From a virus, in IMG/VR virus record IMGVR_UViG_3300033141_002596, positions 1 to 29,834 of that record: DNA of 29,834 nucleotides. One strand, written 5' to 3'. Position 1 is the first letter of the stretch; every line of letters begins with the position of its first letter. The notes beneath the pieces were generated by a model that was not told the origin of the DNA, did no database searches, and worked only from the letters and a program-made list of their open reading frames with translations. This document shows positions 22,971 to 28,889 of the stretch, in pieces. A program made the position numbers and the translations under genes.

Positions 22971-24074
22971 TCAATATATAAATGTTTTTCTTATATTTTC
23001 ATTCTTGTACTTCTCAAGTTTCTCAAAAAAACTATCTGGCATAACCCTATCTCTTATCAATTTTTCAAATGATGTTTTTGGCAATGTCAAACCACTTATC
23101 GACACACCATATTCTTGCAAGAGTTTTATCGTTCCGGCAAGATCATAGTTCATATATCTTTTGTATTCATAACCCACCATTTGGCCATCGACCTCTATTG
23201 TATTTTCTCCAAGCTCTTCTTTGATTGTCTTTTTAATTGTCTTTGCCTCAAACTCTATTTTTCTCAATAACCTGACTTTGTCTTCAATCTCTTTCATTCG
23301 CCTCATTCTTTCTACTTCTTCCATCTCCCACAAAGGACATTTTCCTTCCTTCATCACAGCGCATCCATCGTATTCCCAGCACCAGGGCCCCCGCTCCGGA
23401 AGATAAACACCAGCCTCCTTGATCCTTTTATATTCTCTTTCTATTAAACTCTTTACAGTGTCGAAATCTGTTTTCAATTCCCCGACTGGCACATGATCCC
23501 CAGCCCACCTTGTGAATCCATAACGGACATGATTTATACCCATATTCACATAATCGAATCCCGGGTATAAATGGTTCACTGAAAAATATCTATATATCCT
23601 CAACTGTAGATTTCTCGCTACTTCATCCGCACTCATAACATTCCTTTGTGTTTTATAATCTATTATTTTCAGAACCGTTCTTCCTTCCATATAATCCACA
23701 TCCACCCTGTCTATTACACCGACATACATATATTCTCCCATATCTATCTCAAACCTTCTTTCCAATTCTAAAACATGATCCCAGTCAACCCCTCTCTCAC
23801 CAAATCCAAGACATATATCCGATATATCTGCAAACATTTCTGTGCTTATCTTTTCCTCACCTGTCACCTCATCTATCAATCTTTTCATCAGTTCATAGTC
23901 TCCTTCTGACCCGCTTTTCTTACATTCTTCGACATATTTTCTGATTATTTCATGTGCCAGTTTGCCGACAGTCATGGCAGGACTGCTGAAATCAACATCC
24001 TTGTCAATATATTTCTTTTTATATCTCAACAGGCATTTCGCCGTTTCTATTTGTGTATTGCTTATATATTTCAT
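22971..24074 (-). CDS. PD-(D/E)XK nuclease with Fe-S cluster (RecB/Cas4/AddB-like), 367 aa
   Basis: The nuclease motifs appear in order: VGKLAHEIIRKY (His41), GVIDRVDVDY (Asp122/Asp125), LKIIDYKTQR (Asp139, Lys141) and ARNLQLRIYRY (Gln157). Cys14 near the start and Cys232, Cys238 and Cys246 after the fold (PWCWEYDGCAVMKEGKCPLW) are placed like the 4Fe-4S ligands of AddB and Cas4. A helical C-terminal region of about 110 residues follows. Such phage exonucleases trim DNA ends to give 3' tails for the annealing protein, and Bet is encoded a few genes upstream. No CRISPR genes are present, so Cas4 function is unlikely. Confidence 0.87.
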   Translation of the reverse strand: MKYISNTQIETAKCLLRYKKKYIDKDVDFSSPAMTVGKLAHEIIRKYVEECKKSGSEGDYELMKRLIDEVTGEEKISTEMFADISDICLGFGERGVDWDHVLELERRFEIDMGEYMYVGVIDRVDVDYMEGRTVLKIIDYKTQRNVMSADEVARNLQLRIYRYFSVNHLYPGFDYVNMGINHVRYGFTRWAGDHVPVGELKTDFDTVKSLIEREYKRIKEAGVYLPERGPWCWEYDGCAVMKEGKCPLWEMEEVERMRRMKEIEDKVRLLRKIEFEAKTIKKTIKEELGENTIEVDGQMVGYEYKRYMNYDLAGTIKLLQEYGVSISGLTLPKTSFEKLIRDRVMPDSFFEKLEKYKNENIRKTFIY

Positions 24075-24265
24075 ATATTCTCTCCTTCTTTTTTCTTTCC
24101 ATCTGGGAAATGTTTATACCCCTGTGGTGGAGGTTCTATTGGTCTTAAATTTTGAGAAGGCGGATTTACAGGTATTCCATTATTTCCTCCTTTTTGAATC
24201 CCACCTTCTTTTATCTTCTGTTTTTCGATTTTTTTTGCTTTAATAATAATTCTTTTATCCTTCAT
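24071..24265 (-). CDS. Small basic Pro-rich protein, 64 aa
   Basis: The N-terminus is a basic helix (KDKRIIIKAKKIEKQKIKEG). The C-terminal half is unstructured and Pro/Gly-rich, with NNGIPVNPPSQNLRPIEPPP. There is no membrane segment. Its ATG overlaps the stop of a 16-codon reading frame (ATGA), and its own end overlaps the nuclease start by four bases, so it may be translated by coupling. No family is recognised; a flexible linker or nucleic-acid binder is possible. Confidence 0.5.
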   Translation of the reverse strand: MKDKRIIIKAKKIEKQKIKEGGIQKGGNNGIPVNPPSQNLRPIEPPPQGYKHFPDGKKKEGENI

Positions 24266-24312
24266 TTATATTTTTCCCTACCTACTAACATTAAGATTAT
24301 AAATATTTTCAT
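24262..24312 (-). CDS. Very short ORF (16 aa), decayed copy of a lipoprotein start
   Basis: AAAGGAGGGAG lies just before ATG 24312, and the peptide MKIFIILMLVGREKYK matches the first residues of the lipoprotein encoded at 24660 (MKILIIIMLAIIVG). The stop overlaps the next ATG. The strong ribosome binding site and short hydrophobic peptide would permit translation, so it may act as a leader that couples the next gene, but it is most simply a remnant of duplication. Confidence 0.4.
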   Translation of the reverse strand: MKIFIILMLVGREKYK

Positions 24313-24324
24313 ATTCTCCCTCCT
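24283..24324 (-). repeat. Diverged direct repeat of 24631-24672 (ribosome binding site and signal-peptide codons)
   Basis: These 42 bases match 24631-24672 at all but about six positions without gaps. Both copies run from the AGGAGGGA site through about ten codons of a secretion signal. Outside the 42 bases the similarity ends. Confidence 0.75.
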
Positions 24325-24330
24325 TTCATA

Positions 24331-24660
24331 TTACGATTGCCATGCAGCAAGTTTCCCATTTTCGAAAAATAAATATATATCACTTAATACAACTTCATAC
24401 GGCGTGCTCCAACCCTCATATCTCCATGTTTCCAACACGCCAAATTCTCCCTGCATTCTGATTGTGCTATTTGGTTTGCCCCATAAAGCCAATATTTCTT
24501 CTTGTGTCATGCCGACATATAAAGTTCCATCTTTTGTATGTTCATGACGTAATGGAGCCCCCCTGAGCCCGTGTGCATTTTTTGGTGATATATCAAGTGT
24601 TGCACATGCTGATGTTATCCCTACAATGATCGCTAACATTATGATTATAAGTATCTTCAT
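24331..24660 (-). CDS. Phage-encoded lipoprotein with BamE/SmpA-like domain, 109 aa
   Basis: A signal peptide MKILIIIMLAIIVGITSAC ends in an acceptable lipobox (TSA-Cys19), so it is probably lipid-anchored. The mature part has YVGMTQEEILALWGKPNS (about 49-66), then LETWRYEGW and a closing YLFFENGKLAAWQ, which is the pattern of the SmpA/OmlA (BamE-like) fold: 'GMt..ev..lwGkP....... W.Y......l.FenGkl'. In bacteria this domain serves outer-membrane assembly or binds other envelope proteins. A phage could use it to block later phages or alter the envelope. AGGAGG lies six bases before ATG 24660, inside the preceding gene. It sits unexpectedly among recombination genes. Confidence 0.75.
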   Translation of the reverse strand: MKILIIIMLAIIVGITSACATLDISPKNAHGLRGAPLRHEHTKDGTLYVGMTQEEILALWGKPNSTIRMQGEFGVLETWRYEGWSTPYEVVLSDIYLFFENGKLAAWQS

Positions 24661-24805
24661 ATTTTCCCTCCTGTTTTTTTATTTTACACCTTTCACATAT
24701 GTTGTCAAATATATATATTTGTATACCTTTTTCATTTTTCACTTTTAGAACCCCGAACTCTGTACTTTTTCTTATTCCACCGCAACAGCTACATTTTAAC
24801 TTCAT
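24593..24805 (-). CDS. Small zinc-finger protein, 70 aa
   Basis: The Cys ligands CSCCG (5-8) and CERC (37-40) are spaced as in a zinc ribbon. ATG 24805 overlaps the Bet stop (ATGA) and has AAGGAGG eight bases upstream, so the N-terminus is well supported. The last 22 codons overlap the lipoprotein gene in another frame and look less protein-like (YNHNVSDHCRDNISMCNT). A small zinc-ribbon protein right after the annealing protein may assist recombination, but nothing in the sequence shows how. Confidence 0.6.
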   Translation of the reverse strand: MKLKCSCCGGIRKSTEFGVLKVKNEKGIQIYIFDNICERCKIKKQEGKYEDTYNHNVSDHCRDNISMCNT

Positions 24806-25632
24806 TCCCTGTCCTCCTTGTCCAATATTTCAAGCAATCCCTCTAAGGCCGGCCTGCTTGCCATATGCAAATCCCCCGTTCCACACATCTCTACTACTAT
24901 TTTGACTCTTTCTGCCTCATTCAAGCCCATTAATGTAAACTTTTCTTCTATCTGGTCGATAAGATCTTCATTATCCTCAAATGACCTGATCGGTGTTTCG
25001 GCATTTGCCATCTCTTCCTCAGTATAAAGCCCGCTCAAATCGAATGGAAAAGCCTTTCTCAATGCCAGAGCCTCAGCAACTTTCCCTAACATCATAAAAG
25101 GCATTTTCTTCCAGTGGAATGCCCTTTTCGGATTTGAAGGGTAATATTCAATCCATCTTGCCGTCGCCGTTGTTTCTATTTTTATTCCATTCACCACTTT
25201 ATACACAGTACAACTTGCCGTATGCGGATGTACAATTATCTGGTCGATATTTTTTGATTCCCCCTTAATTTCTTGATAATATTTTCTCTTTTTCTCCAAG
25301 TATTCATACATCGTTAATCCACTGTCATAATAATAGTCAGAACATCCTCCATATTGCCCAGTCCTCTGAGCTATAGCTCGCAATGCATCTACTGTCGTTA
25401 TGAATGTTAATGTTTTTTTGCCGGTTTCTCTCTCGCTAAACTTCACGGGTATAACCTGCTTCAAAAACGGATCAAGCCCCCGTTTCTTACATACATATGC
25501 GAAAAGTAGAAATTCCGCATCCGTCAATTCCTGCCCGGGAGCTATCGTGTCTTTGATGAGCTGTTTCTCTTCATCAGTAAAACTATAAGCCATCAAATCT
25601 TTTTCATTGTTTCTTTTCATGATATCTTTCAT
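24802..25632 (-). CDS. bet: Single-strand annealing protein, Bet (Red-beta/RecT-like), 276 aa
   Basis: The protein anneals complementary single strands during phage recombination. Family features run in order: LTDAEFLLFAYVCKKRGLDP (about 36-55), then LTFITTVDALRAIAQRTGQY, an ATARWIEYYP strand, and the hallmark MPFMMLGKVAEALALRKAFP followed by DLSGLYTEEEM. These match the lambda Bet family closely. Residues 205-276 form a helical acidic C-terminus that may bind the partner nuclease or SSB. AAAGGAG lies before ATG 25632, which overlaps the stop of the preceding gene (ATGA). The matching exonuclease is encoded at 22971-24074, separated by small genes. Confidence 0.93.
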   Translation of the reverse strand: MKDIMKRNNEKDLMAYSFTDEEKQLIKDTIAPGQELTDAEFLLFAYVCKKRGLDPFLKQVIPVKFSERETGKKTLTFITTVDALRAIAQRTGQYGGCSDYYYDSGLTMYEYLEKKRKYYQEIKGESKNIDQIIVHPHTASCTVYKVVNGIKIETTATARWIEYYPSNPKRAFHWKKMPFMMLGKVAEALALRKAFPFDLSGLYTEEEMANAETPIRSFEDNEDLIDQIEEKFTLMGLNEAERVKIVVEMCGTGDLHMASRPALEGLLEILDKEDRE

Positions 25633-25898
25633 TTTTTTTCTCCTTTTTGCAAAAATAAATTAGTCCAATCATAAATCTCTATATCAAAATCATCTTTTAA
25701 TTTTGCTTTTTCTTTGTAATAAGCTTCATTCTTATCAAGCTTGAAGATAATACTATTAATACCGGTTGCATTTTGATAATATTTAATCTCTGCGATTTTT
25801 CCTCTCATCCCATCTCCGAGATCGAATTTTCTGCCTTCTCGAAAGGCAATTTCCACTTTTTCAATTAATTCTTCATAAGTTAAAACTTTAGTTTTCAT
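25629..25898 (-). CDS. Hypothetical protein, 89 aa
   Basis: The N-terminal helix LTYEELIEKVEIAFREGRKF is followed by a likely small beta sheet (MRGKIAEIKYYQNATGINSI, IIFKLDKNEAYYKEK) and an aromatic end (DIEIYDWTNLFL). It resembles small phage domains with a helix and three strands, but I cannot name it. AGGAGTGAATAA precedes ATG 25898. It ends overlapping the bet start, so it may be produced with the annealing protein. Confidence 0.55.
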   Translation of the reverse strand: MKTKVLTYEELIEKVEIAFREGRKFDLGDGMRGKIAEIKYYQNATGINSIIFKLDKNEAYYKEKAKLKDDFDIEIYDWTNLFLQKGEKK

Positions 25899-25902
25899 TT
25901 AT

Positions 25903-26118
25903 TCACTCCTCCTGTTTTGAAATAAAAAAATCCTGACCTTTTAGTTTAAGCCCCCATTCTTTTCGGACTTTCACCTCGCAGTCAGGACATATCCCATAAG
26001 ATATTATTAACTCTGGTTTCCCTGTGCCCGGCATATCAATTACATTCATATCCAGAACATGAAAATGCCCGAAATATTTTCTATGCCAAGCGCATTGTCT
26101 TAAAATGTATCTTTTCAT
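25903..26118 (-). CDS. Small zinc-binding protein (CxxH...CxxC), 71 aa
   Basis: RQCAWHRKYFGHFHVLD gives Cys9 and His12, and SYGICPDCEVKVRKEWG gives Cys44 and Cys47, together a likely zinc site. The 'SYGICPDC' end resembles the 'SHGICPEC' end of small phage proteins and of the C-terminal tails of some bacterial sensor proteins. Its role is unknown. It has no clear ribosome binding site of its own; its ATG follows the preceding stop by three bases, so re-initiation is likely. Confidence 0.65.
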   Translation of the reverse strand: MKRYILRQCAWHRKYFGHFHVLDMNVIDMPGTGKPELIISYGICPDCEVKVRKEWGLKLKGQDFFISKQEE

Positions 26119-26121
26119 TTT

Positions 26122-26301
26122 TTATCTACTTTCGGTTATTTCCCAATAACGATCCATGTAATCCATCAATGCTACAATCATCATTTCTCCTACTGTCATC
26201 TTTCTTGGTTTTTCCCGATTTATATCTTCCAAAAACTTTTCTGCTTTTTCTCTGATTTCGGGAGTTACTGGGATCGCCACAACCCATCTGTTTTTATTCA
26301 T
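26122..26301 (-). CDS. Ribbon-helix-helix-like protein, 59 aa
   Basis: The frame starts at ATG 26301 just after GGAGGATGAT and ends at 26122. A strand RWVVAIPV, a helix TPEIREKAEKFLEDINREK and a second helix TVGEMMIVALMDYMDRYW follow the order and length of Arc/MetJ ribbon-helix-helix DNA-binding proteins. Such proteins bind palindromic operators as dimers of dimers. It may regulate the early genes of this phage; the palindromes near 16652 and 13557 are possible targets, by inference only. Confidence 0.65.
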   Translation of the reverse strand: MNKNRWVVAIPVTPEIREKAEKFLEDINREKPRKMTVGEMMIVALMDYMDRYWEITESR

Positions 26302-26350
26302 ATCATCCTCCTATTTTTTTTAAAAATATAACTGTCATTATATATTTTTT

Positions 26351-26569
26351 CTATAGTTTTTTTATTATTTGTTCATATCTTTGATTTATTATTTTCGACC
26401 ATATTTCATCAATCTCATTAAAACTAATCAATTCACCGTAAAACTGTAATCCTTCATGATTAATGCATTTTTCCAATTCTTCAAAATAATCTTTATCGGT
26501 ACAACACCATATAATATATTGTATTAGCTCGAGTTCTTCTTCAGTCAAAGTTATTGTAATTTTTTTCAT
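26351..26569 (-). CDS. Hypothetical protein, 72 aa
   Basis: The N-terminal MKKITITLTEEELELIQYII resembles small phage proteins with a strand followed by a 'T.eE...l..al' helix. The rest is acidic and helical (KDYFEELEKCINHEG, ISFNEIDEIWSKI). The ATG is preceded by GGAGGGAAATAAAAA and overlaps the preceding stop by four bases. Unknown function; probably soluble. Confidence 0.55.
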   Translation of the reverse strand: MKKITITLTEEELELIQYIIWCCTDKDYFEELEKCINHEGLQFYGELISFNEIDEIWSKIINQRYEQIIKKL

Positions 26570-26808
26570 TTTTTATTTCCCTCCTTCGCCGGACACCAGC
26601 TTGGTGTTCTCCAGCTTTCCCCTATATATCTTACATCTCTCCCCATGATTTTGCTTTCATGTTCTTTTTTTATCATTTGGGGATGTTTGCAATAAAAATG
26701 ATAAATAGGTTGTCTCCCAGATTGTATCATTTCACGTTCCAGCCATTTACAAAATCCACAAGATAAATATTTATGACTTTGTATAAAAGGGCCTTCTTTT
26801 TTAGTCAT
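26566..26808 (-). CDS. Small zinc-binding phage protein ('SWRTPSWCP'), 80 aa
   Basis: Cys17 and Cys20 (SCGFCKWLERE), Cys40 (HFYCKHP) and Cys72 (PSWCPAK) form a probable four-Cys zinc site. The spacing and the ending GESWRTPSWCP match a widespread small protein of phages and plasmids in which the Cys before a final Pro closes the site; its function is not known. AAAGGAATAAAAAA precedes ATG 26808. Confidence 0.68.
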   Translation of the reverse strand: MTKKEGPFIQSHKYLSCGFCKWLEREMIQSGRQPIYHFYCKHPQMIKKEHESKIMGRDVRYIGESWRTPSWCPAKEGNKK

Positions 26809-26822
26809 TTTTTTATTCCTTT

Positions 26823-27020
26823 TTATGATTTTATTACATAGCTATCAAATCGGTTTAAAAAATATTCTTTTACATATTCATAAAATTCCGGTTCCGTAGC
26901 TTTGTATATTGTATGCGGAACTTCTTCTTCAATAAAAAGTATATCAATACCACAATCCTCGATAAATATCTGTTTTACATTATCAAGATTTATTAATTTA
27001 TTTTCATATCTTATCCACAT
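26823..27020 (-). CDS. Hypothetical protein, 65 aa
   Basis: AAGGAG lies seven bases before ATG 27020 (MWIRYENKLINLDNVKQIFI), which I take as the start. The same frame is open upstream for another 54 codons from a TTG, including CAFFEDDEKCTARN, but that start has no good site. The chosen form looks like small phage proteins with a short beta hairpin ('W....k.iNLdnV..i'), a second hairpin and a terminal helix. Function unknown. Confidence 0.55.
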   Translation of the reverse strand: MWIRYENKLINLDNVKQIFIEDCGIDILFIEEEVPHTIYKATEPEFYEYVKEYFLNRFDSYVIKS

Positions 27021-27136
27021 TTTTAAATCTCCTTCTATGGCCTTATTTCTTGCTGTGCATTTTTCATCATCTTCAAAAAATGCACAGTTTCTATCCCCAT
27101 TTTCAAAATCTATTTTATTTTTTCTCGTTAAAAACC

Positions 27137-27256
27137 TTATCCGTTGGAAAATCTCCTTCGTTGATGACGTACAAACCTGCAATTGTTTTTGCAGATTTGT
27201 TTTTTATATTTTATTAACACTTTCATTTTTTTTCTCTCCTTTAAATTTGTTTTCAT
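27137..27256 (-). CDS. Possible tiny basic protein, 39 aa (or 29 aa from 27226)
   Basis: ATG 27256 is preceded by GGAGGAAG and ATG 27226 by AAAGGAGAG in the same frame, so translation is likely. The product is strongly basic (KYKKQICKNNCRFVRHQRRR) with a Cys pair C-x3-C. It fills part of the gap between 27020 and 27269. The coding evidence is only the ribosome binding sites; no family is known. Confidence 0.35.
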   Translation of the reverse strand: MKTNLKERKKMKVLIKYKKQICKNNCRFVRHQRRRFSNG

Positions 27257-27268
27257 TTTTCTTCCTCC

Positions 27269-27667
27269 TTAACATCCGCAATAGTAATAACCGCTATTGA
27301 GGATGTTATATTTTTTATTTAATTCAAAAGTTGGCATATGACATATTTTTTTGAATTCATCATATGGTATTCTTTCTATACTGCCATTGTGAAATCTCCC
27401 CTGTATGCGATATCTACCGCATGACTCGCAGACTCTCACGACGAGAGCTCCTTCATAAAATTCATTTTTTAATAAACTTATTTTTGCATTATAAATTCTC
27501 TCAACGTCGTTCTTTGCATCGGCAAAAGCCTGACACCCTGGACATAGACTATAATCATAGTCTATGCAGGTACATTTCGTGAATGTTTTTCTATCAATTT
27601 TTTCAATCTTTTCTTGCATTTTTTTTACTAATTCTTCAAGTTTTTTTTCAAATTCTTTTCTATCCAT
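27269..27667 (-). CDS. Cys-rich hypothetical protein, 132 aa
   Basis: The N-terminal 25 residues form a charged helix (FEKKLEELVKKMQEKIEKID). Then come CTC (32-34), CPGC (42-45) and CESCG (about 80-84), two or three possible zinc sites, and the protein ends in YYYCGC. The region GRYRIQGRFHNGSIERIPYD looks like a beta hairpin. Together it resembles a small zinc-ribbon adaptor with a coiled-coil handle. AAGGAGGAAGGAA precedes ATG 27667. No family recognised. Confidence 0.6.
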   Translation of the reverse strand: MDRKEFEKKLEELVKKMQEKIEKIDRKTFTKCTCIDYDYSLCPGCQAFADAKNDVERIYNAKISLLKNEFYEGALVVRVCESCGRYRIQGRFHNGSIERIPYDEFKKICHMPTFELNKKYNILNSGYYYCGC

Positions 27668-27678
27668 TTCCTTCCTCC

Positions 27679-27993
27679 TTATTCGGCCTCAGCAACATCG
27701 CCACGGTTTATCATGTAGTGACACTGCTGAAACTCGTCATTTATTATTATGTCTATATTCTCATCATGTCTCTTTGAAAAATCAAGACACAATGAGACAA
27801 TATAGTTCATTCTTTTTTCTTGAGTTTCTACTAAAAGGTCTATATCTTTTCGTCGGCTTTCTTCGTCGTCATCGTAAAGTTTCGAGAGAGAACCGACGAG
27901 ACTGACACGAGCAAGTGGTCTCACAAGAGAATCTAACTCATCAGCAATTCTCTCTCCATCTTTTTTTGTATATATTTCATATTCTCTTTTCAT
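27679..27993 (-). CDS. Minimal nucleotidyltransferase-like protein (first early gene), 104 aa
   Basis: The signature of pol-beta-type nucleotidyltransferases is visible: VSLVGSLSK (Gly34-Ser35) and, 14 residues on, KDIDLLVE with Asp50 and Asp52; ENIDIII offers Asp81 as the third carboxylate. Members transfer NMP to proteins, RNA or small molecules, and many minimal forms are antitoxins or host-takeover enzymes. No HEPN partner with the expected Arg-x4-6-His motif is next to it. It has a strong GGAGT site and lies directly behind the promoter at 28028-28055, so it should be among the first proteins made. Confidence 0.7.
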   Translation of the reverse strand: MKREYEIYTKKDGERIADELDSLVRPLARVSLVGSLSKLYDDDEESRRKDIDLLVETQEKRMNYIVSLCLDFSKRHDENIDIIINDEFQQCHYMINRGDVAEAE

Positions 27994-28027
27994 TTTCTTA
28001 CTCCTTTCAAAAAACTTTCTACTATTA

Positions 28028-28055
28028 AATATAACATATCTTAATTTTCCGTCAA
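28028..28055 (-). promoter_or_regulatory. Strong sigma70-type promoter for the early operon
   Basis: On the minus strand TTGACG (28050-28055) and TATATT (28028-28033) are 16 bases apart, within AT-rich DNA. Transcription would start near 28021, about 28 bases before the first early gene. No other comparable promoter is seen upstream of the genes 27993-16682. Confidence 0.78.
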
Positions 28056-28263
28056 GTATTTTTTTACATTTTTTTAATATTTATTTTCATTCTTTTAAAC
28101 ATTTGCATAACTTTAGTTTATATATTCTTTATAATTACTGTTTACAGGGGTTATACATTTTATATATTTTCTTTCTTTGCCTATTTTCTATTTCTTTATA
28201 TATATAGACTTACACTGCTGCCTCTTTTTCTGCCTTACACCCCCCTGGGGGTATGCCCATTTT

Positions 28264-28446
28264 TTAGTACAAATATGTCAATAATTTTTCATAACTTATT
28301 GCCACACAAATAATTATATCTTCAAAATACTGCCGTTTTAGATACCCCCTTCTTTCAAACCCATGTTTTAATACCTTTTCTGGATTTTCTCTTAATGTGG
28401 TTAAGATATGCAAATGGTAGGAATTTGTATAACTCTTTATATTTCT
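28264..28446 (-). pseudogene. Possible disrupted small gene, about 60 codons
   Basis: From 28446 to the stop at 28264 one frame is open and protein-like (HLHILTTLRENPEKVLKHGF, then ERRGYLKRQYFEDIIICVAI), but it has no usable start. ATG 28450 lies one frame away and gives only 31 codons. A one-base change near 28430-28445 would join them. The ribosome binding site is poor. Treat as a remnant or an indel artefact. Confidence 0.28.
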
Positions 28447-28488
28447 TCATTTAAAATATTTTGCCTATTTTCATGAAAAATGGGTATT

Positions 28489-28716
28489 TTAGGGGTCTGG
28501 GAGGTTCTCTCTTTCCACAATTCTTTTAATTTCGTCAATTTTCCTGTTTATGTGCTTCAGTTCATTGCTGATTATTGAATATTCGTTACTCAATTCCACT
28601 ACCCTGCTTTCCATCTTGTCCATTCTTTTTGTTACATATCCAAATGATGTCATTGCCACTGTAATAAGAATAGATACAATTATTGCTATCCATTTTACCG
28701 TCGAATTGTTTGTCAT
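28489..28716 (-). CDS. Small membrane protein with coiled coil (XhlA-like), 75 aa
   Basis: One membrane segment (WIAIIVSILITVAMTSFGYV, about 9-28) is followed by a charged coiled coil (RMDKMESRVVELSNEYSIIS and onward). This is the topology of haemolysin XhlA-like lysis accessories, although XhlA has the reverse order of helix and membrane segment; proteins of this layout are common beside holins. It overlaps the holin-like gene by four bases (ATGA). It probably aids lysis or holin timing. The gene is the last of the lysis set; the 495-base gap follows. Confidence 0.65.
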   Translation of the reverse strand: MTNNSTVKWIAIIVSILITVAMTSFGYVTKRMDKMESRVVELSNEYSIISNELKHINRKIDEIKRIVERENLPDP

Positions 28717-28889
28717 CTTTTCACCTGCCCCAGTGCATCTATTGCAGATTGCCCCCCGATATAGATTACAGTCACAACAAAAAAGTATTGCAATACTCCT
28801 GCCCTGTCCTCAATACCCACGAACAGCACAACAACCGTAAGCACAAGCCATACTGCAAATGCAATAAACTTTCTGCTCTTGAATTTCAT
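28713..28889 (-). CDS. Holin-like protein, two TM segments, 58 aa
   Basis: The frame runs from ATG 28889 to TGA at 28713. It encodes a basic N-terminus (MKFKSRK), a first membrane segment (FIAFAVWLVLTVVVLFVG, 8-25), a short charged turn (IEDRAG), a second membrane segment (VLQYFFVVTVIYIGG, 32-46) and a basic end. This hairpin is typical of class II-like holins, which permeabilise the inner membrane at a set time. The ATG overlaps the stop of the 139-codon frame (ATGA), and its own stop overlaps the next start. The family is not assigned; size, topology and context support the call. Confidence 0.72.
   Translation of the reverse strand: MKFKSRKFIAFAVWLVLTVVVLFVGIEDRAGVLQYFFVVTVIYIGGQSAIDALGQVKR

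Larger units (their letters stand above)
27994..28488. other. Intergenic region with early promoter, 495 bases
   Basis: The gap separates the lysis module from the early genes. It contains the promoter at 28028-28055, a GC-rich palindrome (ACCCCC-GGGGGT, 28239-28252), a perfect 12-base palindrome (TTTTCATGAAAA, near 28470) just after the lysis stop, and the disrupted small frame at 28264-28446. The part next to the promoter is very AT-rich. I see no tRNA or clear terminator in it. Confidence 0.7.

Noticed and set aside
22971-24074. Fe-S nuclease considered as Cas4
   Set aside because: It is encoded near Bet in a recombination operon, is longer than Cas4, and no CRISPR genes are present.
26823-27182. 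119-codon version of the gene at 26823-27020
   Set aside because: Its TTG start lacks a proper ribosome binding site, while ATG 27020 has AAGGAG at ideal spacing.
28253-28281. Second promoter in the 28000-28488 gap (TTGACA at 28276-28281)
   Set aside because: At 16-18 bases downstream the sequence is GC-rich (GGGCAT) and does not resemble a -10 box.
27994-28488. tRNA or attachment site in the largest gene-free stretch
   Set aside because: No cloverleaf arms, CCA end, or repeat pair flanking an integrase gene could be seen.
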